Below, piece by piece: positions 1-5,885 of a DNA stretch of 13,409 bases. The stretch's first letter is position 1. Each line of letters opens with the position of its first letter. The translations under genes and the position numbers were made by a program. The notes beneath the pieces were generated by a model, which was not told where the DNA came from, did not search any database, and saw nothing but the letters and a program-made list of their open reading frames with translations. Source of the DNA: an uncultured Prevotellaceae bacterium (GTDB lineage: Bacteria; Bacteroidota; Bacteroidia; Bacteroidales; Bacteroidaceae); the NCBI GenBank assembly GCA_937898415.1, contig CALDLA010000179.1, positions 1-13,409 of the forward strand, read 5' to 3'.

Positions 1-24
1 TTGGAAAGGCCCATCAACAAATAA

Positions 25-58
25 ATAGGATTCCCGCGTGTATGCGCGAGAATCCTAT
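25..58. terminator. Bidirectional hairpin, probable terminator
   Basis: Inverted repeat with 14-base arms at 25-38 and 45-58 and a 6-base loop. Read as + strand RNA it has one C-A mismatch; read as - strand RNA that position becomes a G-U wobble, so the stem is fully paired. Both sides are followed by T-rich sequence on the outgoing strand (TCATTTATTT on +; TTATTTG on -). It fits a terminator for a gene left of the window and separates that gene from the promoter at 66-97. Confidence 0.7.
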
Positions 59-65
59 TCATTTA

Positions 66-97
66 TTTGCTTGATTCAATAATTCTTCGTATTTTTG
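66..97 (+). promoter_or_regulatory. Bacteroidetes-type promoter for the two-gene module
   Basis: A -33 TTTG lies at 66-69 and a perfect TAnnTTTG -7 box (TATTTTTG) at 90-97, 20 bp apart, as known for the primary sigma factor of Bacteroidetes. The predicted transcription start, near 103, leaves a short A-rich leader before the ATG at 125. It also rules out the upstream in-frame TTG at 95, which lies inside the -7 box. Confidence 0.75.
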
Positions 98-124
98 CAA
101 CCGAAAACCAAACATATTAGGATT

Positions 125-304
125 ATGACAACAAATGAGACCGTAAAGCCCAAATGGACCCGAGAGGATTTCCTCGCTTTGTTGGAGCGTGGCCGTCAGA
201 TTAAGGCAAGACGGCTGAAGGAGGCTCAAACCAAGTATGCAGAACGCCAACGCCGTAAAAAAGAGGCTGAAGAGTCAGGATATTACGACCTCGAATGGGT
301 ATAG
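125..304 (+). CDS. Small basic hypothetical protein (59 aa)
   Basis: I do not recognise a named family. The 59-residue product starts with a polar segment and a WTREDFLALLERG motif. A strongly charged, probably helical stretch rich in Lys, Arg, Glu and Gln follows at about 24-50, and the end is acidic/aromatic (YYDLEWV). There is no signal peptide or membrane segment, so it should be cytoplasmic. I chose ATG 125 because the longer TTG frame begins within the promoter box. It is the first gene of a two-gene transcript: its stop is followed after 3 bases by the DUF6169-like gene, so the two are almost certainly co-expressed. Base composition of the pair is visibly lower in GC than its neighbours (see findings). 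The tight pairing could mean a partner protein of the second product, but nothing in the sequence shows a biochemical activity. Confidence 0.8.
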   Translation: MTTNETVKPKWTREDFLALLERGRQIKARRLKEAQTKYAERQRRKKEAEESGYYDLEWV

Positions 305-307
305 ACC

Positions 308-817
308 ATGAATAGACTCAATACCAATCATATCAACGACCGTGCCCCTTATGATGTGGCTTATGATGAAGAGGGGGCAATAATATTCTCTACTGACTAT
401 GGCGTTGACTATTCCGTAACATTCGATGATGATGCAAATCCTTATTACACGGCGTACTGGTTCAACTTGTCGAACATGAATAACGCTACATCTCCTGGTG
501 ATAAGAAGATTGCACAGACTGTCATCTGTATCATTGAAGAGTTTTTTATTCAAAACCCAGACATTCTTCTCTATATGTGCAGCACAGACGAAGGTCAGCA
601 AGCCCAAAGGGCACGGCTGTTCCTGCGCTGGTTCAACGGAGCTGAACAGCAGAAGCAATACGTTATCCGTACAACGGAGGTGAAGGGTATAGGTCCCGAT
701 AATAAACCTCGTAAGGAATATGTGGCATTCATCGTGCAGCGTAGTAATCCAAACCTCGATGAAATCATCCAATTGTTTGATGCCGACATTGCCCTGTTTA
801 ACGAGATGAAACCTTGA
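308..817 (+). CDS. DUF6169-like family protein (169 aa)
   Basis: The 169-residue product resembles, from memory, the uncharacterised Bacteroidetes family DUF6169. Visible landmarks are an N-terminal FSTDYGVDYSVTF strand pair (27-39), a YWFNLSN segment (50-56), a predicted helix with a conserved-looking CSTDEGQQAQRARLF block (91-105) followed by LRWF, and a C-terminal VQRSNPNLDEII motif (143-154). There is no signal peptide, lipobox or membrane span, so it is probably cytoplasmic. ATG 308 follows the stop of the 59-aa gene by 3 bases, implying translational coupling. The function of the family is unknown to me; no catalytic motif is evident. A hairpin follows at 845-874, and the next gene converges from the other strand. 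Low GC relative to the surrounding genes suggests a recently acquired accessory pair. Confidence 0.8.
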   Translation: MNRLNTNHINDRAPYDVAYDEEGAIIFSTDYGVDYSVTFDDDANPYYTAYWFNLSNMNNATSPGDKKIAQTVICIIEEFFIQNPDILLYMCSTDEGQQAQRARLFLRWFNGAEQQKQYVIRTTEVKGIGPDNKPRKEYVAFIVQRSNPNLDEIIQLFDADIALFNEMKP

Positions 818-844
818 GCACTGTCATCCATGAATCAAGAGACT

Positions 845-874
845 GGTGAATCGCGTCGGTTACGCTGATTCATC
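845..874. terminator. Hairpin between convergent genes, possible terminator
   Basis: GGTGAATCGCGT at 845-856 pairs with 862-874 around a CGGTT loop, with one bulged T at 866 and one G-T pair. It sits between the stop at 815-817 on + and the symporter stop at 887-889 on -. No good T tract follows on either strand, so intrinsic termination is only a possibility. Confidence 0.4.
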
Positions 875-886
875 GAATCGGAGAGA

Positions 887-2236
887 TTACATATCGCGAT
901 CCAGACGGTTGCGCCAGAGGTACTTGCGCGTTTCGTGGACGATGATGCCGCTGAGGAAGAGGAGGGAGAGGAGGTTGGGGATGGCCATGAGGGCGTTCAT
1001 GCAGTCGGCGAGGTTCCATACGAGTCCCAGCTCAACGACGCTGCCTACAAAGATGGCGGCGATGTAGAGGACACGGTAGGCGATGACCCAGCGGCGACCG
1101 CGCAGGTATTCAACGGCCCGTTCGCCGTAGTAGCACCAACCAAGGATGGTGGAGAAGGCGAAGGTGAGAAGGCCGAAGGTGAGCAGTGGCGTGCCCACGA
1201 CGGGAATCTTCTCGAAGGCGGCCTTGGTCAGCGTGGCTCCGTTGGAGAAGTCTATGTCGTGATAGGCCAGTACGCTGCTGACGATGACCAGGCCGGTGAT
1301 GGCACAGATGACGACCGTGTCCCAGAAGGTGCCGCTCGACGACACCAGTGCCTGACGGACGGGGTTGCGCGTCTGGGCGGCAGCGGCCACGATGGGTGCC
1401 GAACCCAGACCCGACTCATTGGAGAACAGTCCGCGGGCGATGCCGTAGCGGGCGGCCATCATGACCGTCGTGCCGACAAAGCCGCCGCCAGCGGCCTGCG
1501 GCGAGAAGGCTGAGGTGACGATGAGCTTGAGGGCCGGCCACAGGTATTCGGCATTGACGGTGAGGATGTAGAGGCAGCCCAGAATGTAGAACAGGGCCAT
1601 GACGGGAACCAGCAGAGCGCAGACACGGGCAATGCTCCTGACACCGCCGAGCACGACGGCTCCGGCCAGCAGACAGACGACGGCCCCGGTCAGGGCGGGA
1701 CTGATGTGGTAGGTCTCCTGGGCCACGGTGGCGATGGCATTAGCCTGCACGGTGTTGCCGATGCCGAAGGCGGCCATTGCCGTGAACACCGCGAAGAGCA
1801 CGGCCAGCCACTTCCAGCCCAGTCCGCGTTCCAGGGCGTACATCGGTCCGCCGAGCATGCGTCCGCCTTTGGTCTTCACCCGATACTTGATGGCCAGCAG
1901 TCCTTCGGCGTACTTCGTCGAGATGCCGAAAACACCCGTCAGCCAGCACCACAGCACGGCTCCCGGTCCGCCGAGGGCAATGGCAGTGCCCACGCCGATG
2001 ATGTTACCCGTGCCGATGGTGGCGGCCAGGGCGGTGGCTAAGGAGCCGAACTGCGACACGTCGCCCGTGGCATCAGGGTCGCGCTTGACGGAGAGGCGTA
2101 TGGCGGTGAAAATCTTGCGCTGTGGGAAACGCAGTATTATAGTAAGGTACACGTGCGTACCTAATAACAGGATAATCATGGGCCAGCCCCACAACAGGCT
2201 GCTCAGGTTAGTCAAAAGTTCGTTTAGAGTATTCAT
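887..2236 (-). CDS. AGCS-family sodium:alanine/amino-acid symporter
   Basis: Product of 449 residues, typical for the alanine/glycine:cation symporter (AGCS, AlsT/DagA-like) family: integral inner-membrane carriers that take up alanine, glycine or related small amino acids with Na+. Family landmarks are visible: FGSLATALAATIGTGNIIGV (63-82), GGPGAVLWCWLTGVFG (89-104), and the highly conserved ARGLFSNESGLGSAP block (267-281). About ten or more hydrophobic spans run through the protein, with a short basic C-terminus. Its ATG lies 30 bp after the stop of the upstream DUF4230 gene and abuts a 9-bp repeat array; no separate promoter is evident, so it is probably the third gene of that operon. The exact substrate (alanine, glycine, glutamine) cannot be told from sequence. 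An association with DUF4230 proteins is an observation here, not an established pathway. Confidence 0.93.
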   Translation of the reverse strand: MNTLNELLTNLSSLLWGWPMIILLLGTHVYLTIILRFPQRKIFTAIRLSVKRDPDATGDVSQFGSLATALAATIGTGNIIGVGTAIALGGPGAVLWCWLTGVFGISTKYAEGLLAIKYRVKTKGGRMLGGPMYALERGLGWKWLAVLFAVFTAMAAFGIGNTVQANAIATVAQETYHISPALTGAVVCLLAGAVVLGGVRSIARVCALLVPVMALFYILGCLYILTVNAEYLWPALKLIVTSAFSPQAAGGGFVGTTVMMAARYGIARGLFSNESGLGSAPIVAAAAQTRNPVRQALVSSSGTFWDTVVICAITGLVIVSSVLAYHDIDFSNGATLTKAAFEKIPVVGTPLLTFGLLTFAFSTILGWCYYGERAVEYLRGRRWVIAYRVLYIAAIFVGSVVELGLVWNLADCMNALMAIPNLLSLLFLSGIIVHETRKYLWRNRLDRDM

Positions 2237-2314
2237 GGGGTGATGGGTTTTATGGGGCTAATGGGGCTAATGGGACTCATGGGACTCATGGGGCTCATGG
2301 GAGTTATGGGAGGC
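2232..2314 (-). repeat. 9-bp tandem repeat array 1 (DUF4230/symporter junction)
   Basis: On + the unit is ATGGGGCTC with variants. Units begin at 2243, 2252, 2261, 2270, 2279, 2288, 2297 and 2306; the first and the last two are degenerate, and an 8-bp remnant at 2235-2242 overlaps the symporter start codon. In the direction of transcription (-) the unit reads RAGYCCCAT. The array encodes the last residues of the upstream DUF4230 protein and contains its TAG stop (2267-2269). The segment 2232-2257 is shared with array 2, allowing a 2-base gap. Confidence 0.95.
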
Positions 2315-2890
2315 CTCAAATCTGATGATGACGGTCTTGTAGCCCATTGCCCGCATCATGCGGCGCAGCTGGACGTCGGCGTTGTCAGCTGCCGTCTGCA
2401 GGTTCTGGGGTGTCAGTGCGTGAGCCATCATCTGTCGGCGGGCTTTGTTGTAGAGTGCCTCGCGGTCGGCAGCCGACCATCGGCCCGACTCATAGAAAGC
2501 CTTTGTGCGGGTCTCGTCGATGAAGTCCGGGTCCAGCAGTCTCACCTTGGGCAGCGTCATCGTGACGGAGTCGCCCTGCACATCCATCTTGACATCCTTC
2601 ATGTCGAATCCTAACCGTAGTGTTCCGTAATAGATGCGCACCAGTTGGTCGTCCTTGATCAGTCCCCGGCGCAGGGTGTCCACCAGTTCCTCATTGCTGA
2701 TGCTCAGGAACTCCCATTGGCCGATGTCGCGGATGCTCTGTATCTGCTCGGGCGTCGGGTTGATGGCGTCATCGGTGTCTAAGCTCAGATGGTTGTCTTT
2801 CTCGGCGAACAGCAGCCACCACACCAACAGCAGGATGACTACGAGCGCCAAGGCCTTGACGATAAGCTGTATGTTGTTCTTCTCCTTCAT
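2267..2890 (-). CDS. DUF4230 protein, membrane-anchored, with repeat-encoded tail
   Basis: Product of 207 residues from ATG 2890; a GTG one codon upstream (2893) is possible but less likely. A short basic N-terminus precedes one strong hydrophobic segment (about residues 8-27, LIVKALALVVILLLVWWLLF), so the protein is probably anchored in the inner membrane with its body outside. The rest resembles Bacteroidetes DUF4230 proteins: an EELVDTLRRGLI stretch, a central beta-like DVQGDSVTMTLPKVRLLDPDF segment, and a C-terminal helix ending MRAMGYKTVIIRFE. No enzymatic residues are apparent, and the family function is unknown to me. The last 14 residues (SHNSHEPHESHESH) are encoded by the 9-bp array and carry a histidine every third position, a tail unlikely to be part of the native fold. 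It is preceded by a related DUF4230 lipoprotein gene across a 7-bp repeat array. Confidence 0.85.
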   Translation of the reverse strand: MKEKNNIQLIVKALALVVILLLVWWLLFAEKDNHLSLDTDDAINPTPEQIQSIRDIGQWEFLSISNEELVDTLRRGLIKDDQLVRIYYGTLRLGFDMKDVKMDVQGDSVTMTLPKVRLLDPDFIDETRTKAFYESGRWSAADREALYNKARRQMMAHALTPQNLQTAADNADVQLRRMMRAMGYKTVIIRFEASHNSHEPHESHESH

Positions 2891-2925
2891 CACTTCTCAC
2901 TTCTCACTTTTCACTTTTCACTTCC
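2891..2925 (-). repeat. 7-bp tandem repeat array between the DUF4230 genes
   Basis: Five consecutive 7-bp units on +: CACTTCT twice, CACTTTT twice, then CACTTCC (2891-2925). In mRNA sense the unit is GTGARAA-like. It encodes the last few codons (VKSEK) and the TGA stop (2904-2906) of the upstream lipoprotein and ends directly at the ATG of the downstream gene (2890). Because the unit is 7 bp, every reading frame meets a TGA within three units. Confidence 0.9.
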
Positions 2926-3596
2926 AAAAATTTCCGTATGTCGTAGGGTTTGAACTCATGGCGGAAGGCGACGGTGACGTCCTCCTCACGGTAGCCCATC
3001 TGCTGGAGCATGGGCACCAGCGTCCGGGCGGCACTCTCGCGGGCCATCTCGACGATGCCTAATCGCGGGATGCTCTGTATGATGGCCTCGCGACCCTGTT
3101 GCTCGTAGCGGGTCATCTCAGCGTCGGTGAATCCCCCACGTATCAGTCCGACGAAAGAGCGTATCTGATGCTGGTCCACCTTCGAACTGGTCAGTTCCAC
3201 CTTCGGGTCGGGCAGCAGGATGGTGATCTTGCCGTCGCCGCTGCGCTCGATGTTGCGCTCAGAGAAATCGGAGAAGTCGATGTAGGCCTTCAGCGTGGCG
3301 TCAATGGGGATGGCCACCTTGCGGTCGCCGACGGGCAGCTTGATGTTGACGTTCTGCTTCAGCAGTGAGCCCTGCAGCCGTACGACGTCGTCGTGGGTCA
3401 CAATCTTGTGAACCTTCATCTCAGTGGTGTACAGCCGTGCACACTTCTGAATCTGCTGGATGAGCATGGGTACAGTGTCGATGCTCTGATAGGCGTTGGC
3501 CGTCTGTCGCTGTTCCGCGTCGTCGCCTGAACAGGCACAGCCTGTCAGCAGGAGCAGTGAGGCGGTTAGCAGTCCGTATATTCTTGTTTTGTGCAT
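2904..3596 (-). CDS. DUF4230 lipoprotein
   Basis: Product of 230 residues. The N-terminus is a lipoprotein signal: basic start, hydrophobic core and lipobox LTGC with the acylated Cys at residue 20, so it is predicted to be membrane-tethered in the envelope. The body matches the look of DUF4230 proteins: LYTTEMKVHKIVTHDD (about 55-70), KVAIPIDATLKAYIDFSDFS (about 93-112), a GDGKITILLPDPKVELTSS strand region, and a C-terminal helix leading to MLQQMGYREEDVTVAFRHE. No catalytic motif is visible. It is first in a three-gene - strand operon (this gene, a second DUF4230 protein, AGCS symporter), with a -7 box 31-38 bp upstream of its ATG. The last residues and stop are encoded by a 7-bp repeat. Two adjacent DUF4230 proteins, one lipidated and one membrane-spanning, suggest that they act together, but this is inference. 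Confidence 0.88.
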   Translation of the reverse strand: MHKTRIYGLLTASLLLLTGCACSGDDAEQRQTANAYQSIDTVPMLIQQIQKCARLYTTEMKVHKIVTHDDVVRLQGSLLKQNVNIKLPVGDRKVAIPIDATLKAYIDFSDFSERNIERSGDGKITILLPDPKVELTSSKVDQHQIRSFVGLIRGGFTDAEMTRYEQQGREAIIQSIPRLGIVEMARESAARTLVPMLQQMGYREEDVTVAFRHEFKPYDIRKFLEVKSEK

Positions 3597-3626
3597 ACTA
3601 CATGTTTAAAAAGCTTAATGCCGCGT

Positions 3627-3634
3627 CAAAGGTA
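3627..3634 (-). promoter_or_regulatory. -7 box for the DUF4230 operon
   Basis: CAAAGGTA on +, which reads TACCTTTG on -, a perfect TAnnTTTG match. It lies 31 bp upstream of the start codon of the DUF4230 lipoprotein. A TTTG on - occurs at 3663-3666, but the 28-bp spacing is too long for a normal -33 element. Confidence 0.6.
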
Positions 3635-3697
3635 CGAAAAAAAGAGGATTTTGCCGAATAATCAAAAAAAAATTTTTATCGCATTAAACTTTTTCTT

Positions 3698-3705
3698 TAT
3701 ATTTG
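3698..3705 (+). promoter_or_regulatory. -7 box for the exported Gly/Arg-rich protein gene
   Basis: TATATTTG is a perfect TAnnTTTG. The -33 region (about 3674-3677) is only a T run. Transcription from here would give a leader of roughly 95 bases before ATG 3806, containing a GCAGC/GCTGC hairpin at about 3736-3755, and ending in an A-rich stretch with AGGAAAAA next to the ATG. The promoter is divergent from that of the DUF4230 operon. Confidence 0.6.
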
Positions 3706-3805
3706 CATCAGAATAATAGTGATTTGCAAGCGAAGCAGCCCGGGGCTGAGCTGCAACTGACAGTAAAGAGAACTGAAAGTTTAACTATTTAAAAAACAGG
3801 AAAAA

Positions 3806-4339
3806 ATGAAAAAGATAATTCTGGCAATTGTAGCCATGATGACAATGACAGCCGCTCAGGCACAGGAACAGGGTGACAACGCAAACCGTCAGCGCGGACA
3901 GCGTCAGTTCGACAGAACGGAGATGATCAAGCAGCGTACGGACAATGCCGTACAGAAATACGGACTTAACGAAGACCAGGCAGCAAAACTGTTATCGTTG
4001 AATACGAAGTACGCCGACCAGATGGGTCCCGGAATGGGAAGAGGTGGTCGTCGCGGAGGCGGTCAAGGTGGCGGTATGCGTCCCCGCCCAGGTTTCGGCG
4101 GTAACGACGGACAGGGATTCCAGCAGGGACAGCGTCCGGAGATGACCGAGGAGATGAGAGCTCAGATGGAGAAGATGCGCAAGGAGCGCGAGGAGGCTCA
4201 GAAGAAGTATGACGAAGAGCTGCAGACCATCCTGACTCCCGACCAGTATAAAGCCTATCAGGCTGACCAGGAAGAGATGCGCCGGAACTTCGGTAACCGT
4301 CGCGGTGGCGGTCAGCGCAGAGGTGGTAATCGAAATTAG
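3806..4339 (+). CDS. Exported LTxxQ/DUF4890-like protein with RGG-rich tracts
   Basis: Product of 177 residues with a clear Sec signal peptide (MKKIILAIVAMMTMTAAQA, cut after residue 19), so it should be periplasmic or surface-exposed. After it come a helical segment with an LNEDQ motif (54-58), a Gly/Arg-rich linker (about 75-105, several RGG and GGG), a charged helix (about 112-142) with LTPDQ at 143-147, and a second Gly/Arg tail (165-177). The two LxxxQ motifs recall the LTxxQ repeats of CpxP/Spy-type periplasmic chaperones and the Bacteroidetes DUF4890-type proteins, which combine such helices with Gly/Arg-rich linkers. A chaperone-like or stress role is therefore plausible but unproven. 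It is monocistronic: its own promoter lies upstream and a strong terminator downstream at 4452-4482. The start is supported by the signal peptide. Confidence 0.82.
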   Translation: MKKIILAIVAMMTMTAAQAQEQGDNANRQRGQRQFDRTEMIKQRTDNAVQKYGLNEDQAAKLLSLNTKYADQMGPGMGRGGRRGGGQGGGMRPRPGFGGNDGQGFQQGQRPEMTEEMRAQMEKMRKEREEAQKKYDEELQTILTPDQYKAYQADQEEMRRNFGNRRGGGQRRGGNRN

Positions 4340-4451
4340 TTCATTTTTAGGATATTCGTATCATAGTGATTTAGGTTAACATAGTGTTTTTGAAAAGGCA
4401 AGCGTGCCTCCTTCGATGAGTATTTATTTGGTAAAAAAGGTTGGATAACAG

Positions 4452-4482
4452 AAGCCCGTTGTGAAAATAACGGGCTTTTTTT
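4452..4482 (+). terminator. Rho-independent terminator
   Basis: Stem AAGCCCGTT (4452-4460), 8-base loop, stem AACGGGCTT (4469-4477), then a run of T to 4482. This is a textbook intrinsic terminator, 112 bp after the stop of the preceding gene. The stretch between (4340-4451) holds only a small hairpin with AGGCA/TGCCT arms at 4396-4409 and no gene. Confidence 0.9.
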
Positions 4483-4513
4483 GTGGCCGTATGGTAATTA
4501 TTTCGTAACTTTG
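4480..4513 (+). promoter_or_regulatory. Promoter of the DUF4738 lipoprotein gene
   Basis: A -33 TTTG at 4480-4483 and a perfect TAnnTTTG -7 box (TAACTTTG) at 4506-4513 lie 22 bp apart, slightly wider than usual. The -33 box overlaps the T tract of the upstream terminator. A transcription start near 4519 leaves only about 8 bases before ATG 4527 but about 23 before ATG 4542, favouring the latter as start codon. Confidence 0.65.
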
Positions 4514-4541
4514 CGCCCGAAATCAAATGACCCTATCACAA

Positions 4542-5105
4542 ATGAAACAAGAACTGACCTTAGTGGCACTTGCCGGCCTCTGTCTGCTGGCAGGATGCAA
4601 GGAGAAGAAACAGACACAGGACATCATAGCCCCCAAAATAGAAGCCCCGAAGCCTCAAGGCCCCATCAGCATGCAGTCTTATAGTGACGCGCGTAACGTG
4701 GCGTGGTTAGGGAAGGAGTATAAGGTGGAAGTCAGTCGGGCGGCTTGCGACAGTCTGCCTATGGTGAAGGACGAGACCGGCCAAAAATTCGTGGACAACC
4801 GCATCACGCTGCGCGTGCTCCGTGCCGACGGGTCGGTGGCTATCAGCAAGACATTTACGAAGACGACGTTCACGGACTATATCACCGCCAACTTCCGTCA
4901 GTCGGGCATTCTCGAAGGCTTTGTCTTCGACAAGGTGGACGGTCAGCAGCTGACTTTCGCTGCCAGCGTCTGTCTGCCCCAGACGGATGAATACATCCCC
5001 TTGGAGGTGAAGGTCGACAATTTTGGTAATGTCAAGATTGAGCGCGACTCACAGATGGATACCAACGGCAGCGGACTGGTTGACGAGGGTAATGACGAGA
5101 TTTAA
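4542..5105 (+). CDS. DUF4738-type lipoprotein
   Basis: Product of 187 residues from ATG 4542; an in-frame ATG at 4527 would add five residues but sits almost on the predicted transcription start. The N-terminus is a lipoprotein signal with lipobox LAGC, Cys at residue 19, followed by a charged KEKKQ linker. The body resembles, from memory, the Bacteroidetes family DUF4738: a WLGKEYKVEVSR strand, the SLPMVKDETGQKFVDN motif, FTKTTFTDYI, then ILEGFVFDKVDGQQLTF and LPQTDEYIPLEVKV. Predicted beta-rich, it is anchored in the envelope; the function of the family is unknown to me. It is transcribed alone from the promoter at 4480-4513. It converges on the HAD gene, the two stop codons being 6 bp apart within a small palindrome (TAACG-GA-CGTTA, 5103-5114) with no recognisable terminator. 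Confidence 0.85.
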   Translation: MKQELTLVALAGLCLLAGCKEKKQTQDIIAPKIEAPKPQGPISMQSYSDARNVAWLGKEYKVEVSRAACDSLPMVKDETGQKFVDNRITLRVLRADGSVAISKTFTKTTFTDYITANFRQSGILEGFVFDKVDGQQLTFAASVCLPQTDEYIPLEVKVDNFGNVKIERDSQMDTNGSGLVDEGNDEI

Positions 5106-5111
5106 CGGACG

Positions 5112-5885
5112 TTAGAACAGGTGCGGCCATTCGTCGCGCAAGTCTGTCATCTTACTAAACAGCATATCGGCTCCCCTGTCTGTCAGCACCTCGTCAGGCA
5201 GGGGACCTGTATTGACGGCAATGGTGAACGCCTTGGCGGCAACACCGGCGCTGACACCTAACGGTGCATTCTCGACGACGATTGTCTGCCAAGGTTGGGT
5301 TCCCACTTTCTCCATCCCCATCAGGTAAGGGTCGGCATTGGGCTTGCCCCGCTTGACATCATAGGCCGTCACGATATGCGCCTCATCCAAGTAGCGCCCG
5401 AAGTCGGTCAGCAGACGGTTGATGAGCGGACGCTGACCGCTGCCGGTCACTACGCCGATACGCAGCCCCTGACGGTCAATCAGTTCCATCAGTTCCTGAA
5501 TACCCGGCATCAACCGTGCTTCACCCATCAGATGGAACAGTCGCGTCTTCTCGTCATACATCTCCTGAGCCCGTTCCAGCGTAATCTCCTCACCCTTCTG
5601 ACGGAGCACCATCTGGCGGATGGTGTCAATGCCCCGTGCCCCCTCTGTGGCATAGGCGTCGGCTTCGGTCATGTGGATGCCGAACGAAGCCATCGACTGC
5701 TGCCACGCAATAGCGTGATGGGGCATGGAGTTGTAGAGTACGCCGTCCATGTCAAAGAGCACGGCTTTGGGCTCAAACTGCTCAAAGCCGTGCTTTATGA
5801 GGTAATGTTTTATGGGGCCAATGGGGCTCATGGGGCTCATGGGGCTTATGGGGCTTATGGGGCTCATGGGACTTATGGGACTCAT
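5112..5885 (-). CDS. HAD-superfamily phosphatase, BT2127 pyrophosphatase-like
   Basis: Haloacid dehalogenase-type Mg-dependent phosphohydrolase of the beta-phosphoglucomutase-like subgroup. In the longest frame (257 residues) motif I is FDMDGVLYNS with nucleophile D45 and acid/base D47, motif II is VTGSGQ (T147, S149), motif III is RGKPNADPY (K181), and motif IV is VVENAPLGV (E205, N206). E81 lies in the cap-domain loop TEGARG. From memory these residues match, at a constant offset of 34, those of B. theta BT2127, an inorganic pyrophosphatase; hydrolysis of pyrophosphate is thus more likely than hexose-phosphate mutation. The gene follows pgi. The first 24 residues (MSP/ISP repeats, ending IGP) are encoded by a 9-bp array. 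In-frame ATGs exist only within that array (5885, 5867, 5840, 5831) until motif I, so the true start is uncertain and the native start seems lost. Confidence 0.88.
   Translation of the reverse strand: MSPISPMSPISPISPMSPMSPIGPIKHYLIKHGFEQFEPKAVLFDMDGVLYNSMPHHAIAWQQSMASFGIHMTEADAYATEGARGIDTIRQMVLRQKGEEITLERAQEMYDEKTRLFHLMGEARLMPGIQELMELIDRQGLRIGVVTGSGQRPLINRLLTDFGRYLDEAHIVTAYDVKRGKPNADPYLMGMEKVGTQPWQTIVVENAPLGVSAGVAAKAFTIAVNTGPLPDEVLTDRGADMLFSKMTDLRDEWPHLF

Noticed and set aside
95..124. N-terminal extension of the 59-aa protein from a TTG at 95
   Set aside because: The TTG is inside the -7 promoter box, upstream of the predicted transcription start.
935..1513. Long + strand frame opposite the symporter
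   Set aside because: Low-complexity Glu/Gly/Asp-rich translation antisense to a well-supported transporter gene.
2240..2614. + strand open frame beginning with an MGL repeat, over array 1
   Set aside because: It exists because the 9-bp unit has no stop in any + frame. It continues antisense through the DUF4230 gene and has no promoter.
2891..2925. Phase-variable on/off switch by the 7-bp array
   Set aside because: Although 7 bp shifts frame, the array lies at the very end of one gene and before the start of the next. Slippage would only alter a few C-terminal residues or spacing, not switch a protein off.
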